Source of the DNA: Papaver somniferum
Taxonomy: Eukaryota; Streptophyta; Magnoliopsida; Ranunculales; Papaveraceae
DNA length: 64,000 bases
Reading direction: 5' to 3'
Assembly (NCBI RefSeq): GCF_003573695.1
Contig: NC_039368.1
Coordinates: 85,574,374-85,638,373 of the forward strand
In this document: positions 55,552 through 64,000 of the stretch, piece after piece
How positions within the stretch are numbered: the stretch's first letter is position 1
How the letters are laid out: the number at the start of each line of letters is the position of its first letter
Position numbers and translations under genes: made by a program
The notes under the pieces: generated by a model
Seen by the model: the letters and a program-made list of their open reading frames with translations, nothing else
The model's database searches: none
Told to the model about the DNA's origin: nothing

Positions 55552-56373
55552 GTGTCCATGGTATCTGAAATTTTGGTCAACAACATCACCTTCACTGAGA
55601 AAGACCGAATGGTGGAGGAAGGACATAATCGAGCCCTGTTCGTAACTGCTTCCATCAAAGACTCCGAATTTCGGAGAGTTCTCATTGATACAGGTGCTTC
55701 CACGAATCTTGTCACTATGAAGACTCTCAAGAAGGCCAAAGTCCCACAAAACAATATTTTTCATCATCCCATATTGATGATGGGGTTTGAAGGAAGTTAG
55801 AGTCATATGTACGGGTATGTCTATGTGGATCTGAAAGTAGGACCAATTCAGTCTACTGTCAAGTTTCATGTGATCGAGAAAGACCCTGACTATCACATGA
55901 TACTCGGAAGGTCGTGGATTCATGACAATAAAGTTGTTCCTTCGACGTACCATCAGTATATGAAAGCTTTGCTCAACAACGAAATTGTACGTATCCCAGC
56001 TTCAGTGTCTCCCTATGCTCCGGTTTATGATGCTGAATTCCTGAAATCTCGAAAGAGCGTCCCAGAGCCTCCAAGCAAGATTTGTAGCATTCCACTCCCA
56101 AGTTGGAAATCCATTGAGAAATTCGACAAACCATCATCAACGGATGCTAAATCCGTCAAGGCGTCCACTACACCACTTAAGAGTCGTCAGGGTCAAGGTA
56201 CGACTCATAGAAAGTCTAACTTTATTACTGATTATGACGCAGAAGGAAGAGTAATTTATCTCCGTCGCAAAAATTATCAATTAACAGGGGAGGTCGATGA
56301 AAAGTCTCCCCTCCCTGAAGAATCATGCCAGAGTGAGCAATCACTCGACGAAGAAATCCGAGATGCACCGTGA
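55552..56373 (+). pseudogene. Aspartic protease region of the Tat-type pol
   Basis: Retropepsin motif RVLIDTGASTNLV (near 55675) and the later MILGRSWIHD block (near 55900) are intact. Two stops interrupt it in the same frame (TAG 55549-55551 before it, TAG 55798-55800 inside), and TGA at 56371-56373 ends this stretch. The role would be processing of the element polyprotein. Confidence 0.82.
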
Positions 56374-57791
56374 AAGTTGCAAGATGTCACAGATTCCACA
56401 ACTGATGACCTTGAGACTATCAACATAGGAACGGACGAAGACCCAAGGCCAATTCTAATCAGTTCTTCTCTCACACCTGAGAAACGAGAAGGATTGACAG
56501 GTCTGTTGGAAGAATTCCAAGACATCTTCGCCTGGACGTAGAAGAGATGCCCGGCTTGGATAATAAATTAGTCACTCATCATCTGCACATCACCCCGGGC
56601 TCCAAACACGTCAAACAACCTCCCAGACAATTCAGGCACGAAGTTGAGGAACAAATCAAGATAGAGATCCAAAAACTACTAACAACAGGATTCATCAAGC
56701 CCATTCAACATACAACATGGTTGGAAAACATTGTCCCAGTCAAGAAGAAGAATGGACAGATCCGATGCTATGTAGATTTCAGGAACTTGAACAAGTGCTG
56801 CCCGAAGGATGACTTTCCATTGCCAAACATTGATATGATCGTCGATGCAACCAGCGGACATGACATGTTCTCGTTCATGGATGGTTACAGTGGATATAAC
56901 CAAATCAAGATGTACGAACATGATACTAACAAGACTGCATTCCGAACTCCCATTGGAAACTTCCACTACACAGTGATGCCTTTCGGGTTGAAGAATGAAG
57001 GAGCCACTTATCAACGAGCCATGACTGCAATATTTCATGACATGATGCACAGGCAAGTAGAAGATTACGTCGACGATGTGGTAATGAAATCGAAGACTCG
57101 AGCAACCCGCCTAGACATTCTGAGACAAGTCTTCGAAAGATGCAGGAAATATAAACTGAAGATGAATCCTCTGAAATGTGCTTTCGATGTTTCCTCCGGA
57201 AAGTTTCTTGGATTCCTGGTCACTGTAGAAGGAATCAAAGTCGATCCAGACAAAACAAAAGCCATCACTACCATGTCTCCCCCACAAACTGTAAAGGAGC
57301 TCCAGAGTTTCATGGGAAAAGTTAACTACATTCGACGTTTCATTCCCAGACTGGCTCAATTTATTGCTTCATTTACTCCTCTGCTGAAGAAGGGAGCAAG
57401 CTTCATATGGACGACCGTTCAACAAGAAGCATTTCAGAAAATACAACAAATATTGTTATTGACTGCTGTCATGAAATCTCCAGTGCAAGAAAGAACCCTG
57501 ATACTTTACACAGCCTCAAGTGATGTCGCTATTGGAGCTCTCCTCGCTCAAGAGGATGAAGAAGGTATCGAACGTCCAATCTATTACTTCAGTCGCACAA
57601 TGAGGGATGCCCAACTCCGGTACCCAAAGGATGAAAGGGCGTGTCTAGCATTGGTTCACGCAATTCAAAGATTCAGACATTATCTACTATCAAACAGAGT
57701 TATGCTGGTGGCTAAAGCTGATCCTATAAAGTTTCTACTGTCGAAACCTGCACTGATTGGGAGACCAGCAAAATGGCTACTTCAAATGTAA
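56374..57791 (+). pseudogene. Reverse transcriptase and first RNase H of the Tat-type pol
   Basis: After the TGA the old frame continues (TPEKREGLTGLLEEF) to a one-base slip near 56540. From there one long open frame gives the RT: VPVKKKNGQIRCYVDFRNLN, PLPNIDMIVD, FSFMDGYSGYNQI, TVMPFGLKNEGATYQ and the active site YVDD (near 57068). Then come thumb/connection blocks and the RNase H (TASSDVAIGALLAQ near 57513; RYPKDERACLALVHAIQRFR). The single stop is TAA 57789-57791, after which the same frame goes on (EFNITCVPPKAIKGQA). Confidence 0.88.
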
Positions 57792-58427
57792 GAATTTAAC
57801 ATAACGTGTGTCCCTCCAAAAGCAATCAAAGGACAAGCGATATCAGACTTACTTGCTGCTTTCCCCGGAGAAGACATCACAATGTTGCATGAGGAAGTGC
57901 CCGGTGAGTTCCCAGAAATTTCAATCATTCAGGAAGAAACGTGGTTGTTATATTTTGATGGGTCCGCCACTCCAAGCAATGATACTGGCGGAGCAGGCAT
58001 TGTACTGGTGTCTCCATATGGTGAAGTCTTCTCACATTCATTCAAGCTGGATTTCCACTGCACCAACAATTCAGCAGAATATAAAGCTTTTCTCCTAGGA
58101 CTATCTTTGGCCAAGAAAGCAGGAGAAAAACACCTAGAGATCAGAGGAGACTCAGAGTTGCTGGTCAATCAAATGAATGGTGTATATTCTCTCAAAGAAT
58201 TAATACTTGCTCCATTCAGAACTGAGGCACAACGACTATTAACTCATTTTTATGATGCAACAATTATCCATACCGGCCGCACCAACAACCGACATGCGGA
58301 TTGTCTAGCGACTCTGGCATCCAAACTACAATTTGAAGGATCCGAGAAGTCTATCACTGTGAAAATACGCTCGGTATCATCCACCTGGCTTACTCAAGTC
58401 GAAGATGCTCCACCAAACGATTGGTGA
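57792..58427 (+). pseudogene. Second, archaeal-type RNase H of the Tat-type pol
   Basis: This domain has WLLYFDGSATPSNDTGGAGI (near 57945), NNSAEYKAFLLGL (near 58068), IRGDSELLVNQMNG (near 58143) and NRHADCLATLASKL (near 58288), giving the D-E-D-D catalytic set. A second RNase H after the first is diagnostic of the Tat lineage. The frame ends with a TGA at 58425-58427 directly after DW, a position where the family continues with the linker to integrase. Confidence 0.88.
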
Positions 58428-59978
58428 ACTCCAATCATCCATGAATTAAGCAATTCTCTTACAGAAGGGAAAATCATCCTCAAGGAATTGAAAAAAAAAT
58501 TCCTGCTACATGGAGCATTATATTATCGCAAGGAAGCCGGTGAAACAACTCAAGCGCATACATGAAGAAGTATGTGGGCAAACCCTAGTTGTCACACTTT
58601 ACAGGAGGCTTCAAAGACTCGGGTATTACTGGCCTTCCATGGAGGCTCACTCGAGGATGCTGCAAGGGTCATGTCCCAATTGTCAGACACCACCTCATCA
58701 TTTAGAGATTCTGACGACCCATCACACTGGGGATTGGAGAGAACAAAACATGAAGTATCTTCGTGACAACGATCTTCCAGCAGAAAAGAAAGCAGCAGTC
58801 AAGCTCATCCAGAAAGCCAAACACTTCGTCTATTTGGAAGGGATTTTATACCGCAAAATCTTTGGTGGGAATCTCCTGAGGTGCTTGGATGAACATGAAA
58901 CTCCTACAATATTAAAAGAGATGCACGAAGGTCAACACCAAGGAAAGAAGAAACTATTTCTCCAAATTCATGAGAAATATTATTGGCCAACCATGGAAGA
59001 TGACGCATCCACTTATGTCCAGAGATGTCATCAATTCCAAGTTCATGGTAACCTCATTCACACTCCTTGTCTCCCATTAAATTATGTGAACATTCCATGG
59101 TCATTCTACAGCTGGGGACTGGATATTATTGGTAAAATCAATCCAGCATCGTCGAAGCAACATGAATACATTATTACAGCAACTGAGTATTTCACCAAAT
59201 GGGTTGAACCCATTCCTTTTCGAAGCACCACTGGAGTCACGATTGCGGCTTTCATCAAAGAATATATTATATGCAGATTTGGTATTCCTAAGCACATAAG
59301 TCACAGATAACAGATGACCTTTCGCCAACAAAAATGTTATAGAATTGCTTGAGAAATATGGAATCAAACAGGTTTTCTCCATGCCATATTATCCCCAAGG
59401 AAACAGACAAGCAGAGAGCACCAACAAAACCTTGATCATGATCCTCAGTCGAACAGTTCATGACAATCCACGAACATGGCATGAGAAATTAACCATGGCT
59501 TTATGGGATTACCGTACTACACCAAGAAGTTCGATTTGGGACTTCGCCGTACTCCCTTGTCTATGGCGCTGACGCTATTTTCCCATCTGAGATCAAGATT
59601 CCCTCTGCAAGGATTGCAGCGGCCAGTGGAGTGCAGTGGAATGAAGCTGAAGTATCTAACTCGAGGATTGCTGAGTTAGATATGCTTGAATCGAGAAGGA
59701 CCAAAGTAGAAAAATATGTGGAAACCTACAAACAAAGGATTTCCAAGGCATACAACAAAATGGTGAGACCTCGAACATTTCAAGTAGGAGATTTGGTTTT
59801 GAAAACAGCAAAACATATCCAGCAAGACTTGTCCGCTCCCAAGTTCTCTCCTAAACGGGAAGGGCCTTATGTGGTCATCAAAGCAGTATCCAGCGGATAC
59901 TACAAAATCCTAGCAATCAATGGAGGAGTTGAAGAAAACATCATCAATGGCAAGTGGCTCAAGGCCTATTATGCTTGA
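58428..59978 (+). pseudogene. Integrase region of the Tat-type pol, two zinc-finger-like modules
   Basis: Two H2C2-like modules follow each other: RIHEEVCGQT...RLGYYWPSME...GSCPNCQ (58558-58682) and EMHEGQHQGKK...KYYWPTMEDD...QRCHQF (58918-59040). In the second the last Cys is Phe (CHQF). The core has WGLDIIGKI (59115). The block around the second acidic residue (about 59300) is corrupt, with a stop. YYPQGNRQAESTNK (59388) carries the Glu. A chromo-less C-terminus follows (RPRTFQVGDLVLKTAKH). It is spread over frames 3, 1, 2 and 3, with breaks near 58540, 59310 and 59560, and ends TGA at 59976. Confidence 0.85.
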
Positions 59979-60155
59979 GCAAACCTCAAAGTATTAAATT
60001 TCTACATGTAATTTCCGTTTTTCTCAAGAAGAATATGCAGCATGCTTATTCATTCAAAATTCTAAAGTGTTTCATACAAGAATCCTTCAACAATCTACTT
60101 TATTCAAAACCAAAATATCAAACCTACACAAAAGGGATTTCTGTGAAACGCTCAC

Positions 60156-61636
60156 TGATAGGTGTCTAAAACACCTAATTTTATATCTAGTATTTATGCT
60201 TTCTTTGCTACTTTTCTTGTAAATTATGTATCTTATGTTTGTTTTTGAGTATTTAGGTATTTTGGAATCATATGGAGCAAAAGAAGTAAGAAAGCACTCT
60301 TTTGGAGCTATAAATACATAAAGGTCAATCTACAAGCGTTATTTAAAGCAGGCGAGGTTGTGCAAAAGGAGGGGAAATTGCTACGAAAAGTGCTAAAGAA
60401 ATGGAGTCTATCAATGAAGGAAGACCAAGAGCCAAATTCATCTCGTCCAAATTAAGGATTTCTTTTCACCAACTTTAAGAGAATTCAATTATGAAAATAA
60501 CGCAAAAAGAATGAGGTCATTCCGACTTCGTATGAAGAAGTTATGAGCAAAATGTTGAACCAATTTGGATTAGATTTTCTGTTGGGCCTTATTGGGCCTG
60601 CGCGAGAAGAGAAAGGAGGGATGCGTTTTTGGCTTGCTATGGACGTGAAAATTAGGGTTTTTGGTGGATTTTGAGGAGGTTAAGTATCCTAATTGGATAA
60701 GGATCAAGAGGAGGATATAAAAACTCTATATATAGGGAAGCCTAGATATCATAATAGATATCTCTACTTTTGTCTAGGGTTTGCTTTGTTTTCTTCTTCT
60801 TTAACTATTTTATTGATTATGAACTCCATTGTTATGAGTAACTAAATACATAATTGGTTATGGGATAAAAGTTGATTTCTCAATGCATGTTATTTGATTC
60901 TATGAATTAGTTTTGTCTCGATTTTATTGTTTATGATTCATGGTTTATAATTACATATGATTTGATTGTTTTATTGGTTGAGTCCGGAATCAATCTGATT
61001 TGCTTTCAACTCTATATCTATATTAGGGTTTTCAATACGAAAAAGTTGTTTGTCCCTGATTTTTGGTAGCATAATTGTGAGTGGTGCTTGTAGTGATACA
61101 TCCTATTACCCACATATGAATCATAACCTTGGTTAAAGCGAAGTAGTGCTTTTACACGTTTGTTTGCCTTGATGAGTCTTATTCCACAAATCTTAAAGCT
61201 TTTGGGGAGTTAAATTCAATTGTGCTTTTACACTTTGGGTTGCTTTTTGAAAAGAATTTACATAAGCGTCTTTTTAATGTGGTTGTGATGAAATTAGGGA
61301 ATTAGCGGGATATTCTTGCGATCAAGGTATTCTAGGACTTTTAATAAAATAAGAGATTAAATTATCAATTCTATTCAATGATGAAAAATGCATGCTTGTG
61401 AATGATACTATCCCATGACCAATATCCTCTCCTTATTGATATTTCCACTTATTTACTTTGCATTATTCTATTTTATTTTATTTGTTGAAACAAAATCCCC
61501 CCTTGGTTACCTAAGAAACTGAAATTTGCATAACAACAATTGCCTCTCTGTGGATACGAACTCTTTCCTACCACTTTCTACATTATTATAGTTGAGTAAG
61601 GAAGTGAATTATTTTTGACGGCTTGACAACCGATCA
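60156..61636 (+). repeat. Solo LTR (1481 bp) nested in the Tat-type element
   Basis: It starts TGATAGGTGTC and ends ACAACCGATCA. The identical 5-bp duplications CTCAC flank it (60151-60155 and 61637-61641). TATAAAA at 60716 gives + orientation. There is no coding sequence. Ends, length and layout resemble the solo LTR at 21541-23007. Confidence 0.85.
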
Positions 61637-61641
61637 CTCAC

Positions 61642-62603
61642 TCAGAGCAAACCGTCCAATAGAGGATATTCTCTGTACAAAACCCTGTCAAGCTTCTTCC
61701 GGAAATTTTTGGTTTTCACTTTCAAATTCTGAACCGCCCTCTCAACTCTTGCTGACTCCAAGGCAAGTGTATTATCCTCCTCCAGTATCGCAGTGGTTGC
61801 AGAAATTGCATCGGCAGCGGTCGCCGCCTTGTGGATTTTAATCATCTCGAGCCTACAACGAAGCCAACCTATGTTGAATTGCAGGGTTTCACAGTTTGAA
61901 ACCATCTCGTCCCATATGTGCAATTCATGATTCTTGACATCTCGCAGATGTGTCTGGTTCATTTCTTCGATGATCGGCAACAACCTTGCAACTGTAGTCA
62001 GAAGGGTTGGTAAAAGCCTTTCCATACTTCAGTCATAACAATATGCCCGTACCTTCTCTAGATTTTTGGTATACAAAGGCGCATGACACTTGGGAATGAC
62101 GAATACTCCAACCACTTCATTATTCGGGCAATTGTTTATCATGGGAGCCTCGAATAAGAGTCCAACTTTTGGGTATTCGTGAGTGTGAACTCTCCCAACT
62201 TCCACAAAATCAGTGGAATCTTCGTCAACATGGTCGCTGCTACCGTCAACCACGACCATAGATTTCCCATTCTTCTTCCCAACTCCGACAACAACGTGAA
62301 CGTCAACCTGCAATGCAGAATATTCAGAGAGCTGGGAAACACTCGGTCAAGAGAAACTTTCAGTTGAAAACTTACAGATGTTCCATCCCCGGCAGACCTA
62401 TAACGCACAGGAGACCTGATAGTTCGTTTAGGTCTCAGACGTGATTCATTTTCCTGATTGCCCTGCAATGGATTACTTTTTTGATCAGGATCTCTGGTTA
62501 CATGAAGAAAAATGCAAAAACACGCTATACTCACCGGAATGGGCGTCCCAGGTTCATACTTTGTCGAAGATTCATTCAGAGAAGAAGCGCTACTGCCAGA
62601 CAT
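61642..62603 (-). CDS. Spliced antisense gene of the Tat-type element, unknown function
   Basis: Not recognised. ATG at 62603 (MSGSSASSLNESSTKYEPG). Exon 1 is 62603-62535 (23 codons, donor CCG|GTGAGT). Exon 2 is 62462-62376 (29 codons, acceptor TTGCAG, donor TCT|GTAAGT; basic, RLRPKRTIRSPVRYR). Exon 3 is 62307-62053 (85 codons, acceptor TTGCAG; VDVHVVVGVGKKNGKS, acidic SSDHVDEDSTDF, GRVHTHEYPKVGLLFEAP). All joins are phase 0 with strong sites. Reading on past 62053 stops after a few codons. An open helical segment follows at 62025-61642 (IWDEMVSNCETLQFNIGW, LESARVERAVQNLKVKTKNF) and is probably the next exon; a phase-0 acceptor at CCAG near 61968 would join it. It lies right beside the solo LTR, so the 3' end may have been displaced. 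Confidence 0.6.
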
Positions 62604-62669
62604 GTTGATGTGAGATATGATTATGATCAAAGTTTCTTATGATAGTGCACAGAGGAGGAAGAGGTGTTG

Positions 62670-62677
62670 TATAAATA
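62670..62677 (-). promoter_or_regulatory. TATA-like box for the second antisense gene
   Basis: The minus strand reads TATTTATA about 67 bp upstream of the ATG at 62603, with a CT-rich leader (ACCTCTTCCTCCTC) between. The placement fits a core promoter; the match is by motif only. Confidence 0.35.
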
Positions 62678-62679
62678 TC

Positions 62680-64000
62680 AAACTCTAAGTGATTTGAAAG
62701 TCAAGATATAGCAACGGGAGATAAAGTCAGTTGCGGTTTCTACCGAAACCCTAAATCTCGAGTCAAATACACGGAGATGCGAGAAAAGCGTGACAATACT
62801 GGGGACTGACAACTCAGATGCAGTCAACGTTGCAGCTGTGGAATGATGACCTGGAAGGTCACGTGCCTCCCTAGCCAACTCATATGATAATATTTCGTGA
62901 ATCATCACTGCCTACATGGGTCTTGGCGTCATCTTTCAAGAAATTTTGCGAAAGAAATGAAGGATTACTGTTCAAATGATGATCCCTGAAGAAACATCCA
63001 TACATGAATTTCATAAACACAATGAAATTAAAGCAACGGGATGATCAACATCTGCAAAAATGGTATTCCTCAATTCTTACCTATTTACGATTTCACGAAC
63101 TTAGTGATAACAATGTAAAACTCCGAAAAAACTTGCTTGCTTCCTCAAACCTGCAAAAGTGAGCAATTTTAAAATCAAACACCTGACTTCACATGAAACC
63201 TTGAATGATTCATATAACCTTCCATATGAACATTCATTGATTTTTGCGTGCGCGTACACCATAAAATCACCAAACTCATGTATACATTACGAGTTAACGA
63301 ACTTACCGAATATTGTTTGCTTTCAACAATTTCCCAAAAATCAAAGATTGATTTTTAAATTTTAAAATAAAAACGTGAAAAAGTCACGTATTTTTTTTAA
63401 AAAAAAAAAAACCGTGAAAAATAACTCACGTAAAAAAAAAAAAACTTTTTGCTCAATCGAGCATTCGTCTGCGAAACGAGGGTATTTCCTACTTTTACAA
63501 GAATCCACATGTTTCATATAAATTTTGAAAGTTCATAAAAAAACTTTATCATGAACTCCAGCTCTTTTCAAAAATCCTTTAAATCCTAAGGATTATTATT
63601 TACTTTTACGAACAAACCTACGTTCTCAAAAGTATCTACGAAATTAATGCTCAAAAACAAACTTGAGTTTTCATGAAACCTAATAAACAAAACTTTTGCT
63701 ACTGCAACTAGACCATGTCTATTCAAAATTTTGGGTGTTTCACCCATATTAAGGATTTTTTGCTCATTCCTTCTATAATGAATAAATGTGCATATACATA
63801 CGTTTTCTAAAAATCCTTCATAAATCCTACGCATACATGCAACCATGGGATTTTGGATATGTGAACAATTCATCAATCATGAAACCTACAGAAAATATTT
63901 TTTTTTTTACCCAGACGTACCTGTCGGCGTCGGCCGGAACTTGGCCGGACGGTGGTCGGTCGGTCGGTGGCGGCGCTGGTACTCCGGCGACTTTCTCCTG
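62680..64000. other. Inner or 3' flank of the Tat-type element, no gene seen
   Basis: A/T-rich with two purine or A-runs at about 63390-63440 flanked by CGTGAAAAA-type phrases, and a GC-rich end (CCGGACGGTGGTCGGTCGGT). An open frame on - at 62678-62908 has no recognisable features. The 3' LTR was not located. Confidence 0.4.

Larger units (their letters stand above)
50737..64000 (+). mobile_element. Ty3/gypsy Tat-lineage element, nearly complete, 3' LTR outside the window
   Basis: A long 5' LTR (start approximate; ends CCATCCACA at 55029) is followed by a primer site, a shortened gag, and a pol with protease, RT, RNase H, a second (archaeal-type) RNase H and integrase. The double RNase H is the mark of the Tat lineage (Tat/Ogre/Retand). 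After pol come a foreign solo LTR (60156-61636) and a spliced gene on the opposite strand (61642-62603). The 3' LTR should begin past 62.7 kb or beyond the window; I found no copy of the 5' LTR arrays before 64000. The candidate LTR start TGTAGATGATGG at 50737 mirrors the end but is a guess. Confidence 0.75.

Noticed and set aside
1..64000. Search for tRNA, rRNA, CRISPR arrays and prokaryotic features
   Set aside because: None seen; the tRNA-Met-like strings at 38671 and 42377 are retrotransposon primer sites.

Overview
This is nuclear DNA from a flowering plant, most likely a eudicot. The protein genes are interrupted by GT-AG introns, there is an AP2/DREB1 regulator and a plant-type Enhancer of polycomb-like gene, and most of the window is layered plant transposons. 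No feature fixes the species. I saw no bacterial operons, CRISPR arrays, rRNA or tRNA genes.

Ordinary genes are few. (1) A four-exon Enhancer of polycomb-like (EPCR-type) gene lies on + at 8979-12850. (2) An intronless DREB1/CBF-like AP2 gene lies on - at 13784-14470. (3) A small two-exon gene with an RRM-like fold lies on + at 32387-34538. Three pieces are relics: a quinone-reductase (FQR1/WrbA-type) exon split by an hAT-like insertion (39580-40400), the C-terminal zinc-ribbon/OB part of an RPA70-like protein on - (38122-38497), and a DUF4283 LINE ORF1 fragment (25486-26157).

Transposon layout, left to right: the 3' end of an LTR element carrying a spliced antisense gene (1-4364); a foldback element whose core is itself made of small hairpins (4465-5394), with a MULE-type element next to its right arm flanked by a perfect 9-bp duplication (5396-7313); a complete but decayed Ty1/copia element on - (15061-24305, duplication GTCTA) holding a 1467-bp solo LTR; an hAT MITE (24357-24500); a CACTA element missing its right terminus (26158-about 32115); a long-TIR element in the intron of the RRM-like gene (32647-34353); a 344-bp TRIM (38553-38896); a second copia element on + whose 5' LTR lacks its first bases (about 41869-47054); a second hAT MITE (48621-48797); and a large Ty3/gypsy Tat-lineage element on + from roughly 50.7 kb to beyond the window end. 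The last has a repeat-packed LTR, a gag without its core, a pol with two RNase H domains, another solo LTR (60156-61636), and a second spliced antisense gene.

The most notable theme is that two separate LTR elements each carry a multi-exon gene on the strand opposite to the element, between pol and the 3' LTR, with its own TATA-like sequence and a predicted helical or coiled-coil part. Antisense extra ORFs are known from Tat-lineage plant elements. These two look unrelated in sequence to each other, and at least one keeps clean exon phases inside an element whose pol is broken. Element boundaries were fixed by eye from direct duplications, terminal repeats and motifs; no database search or alignment was run.
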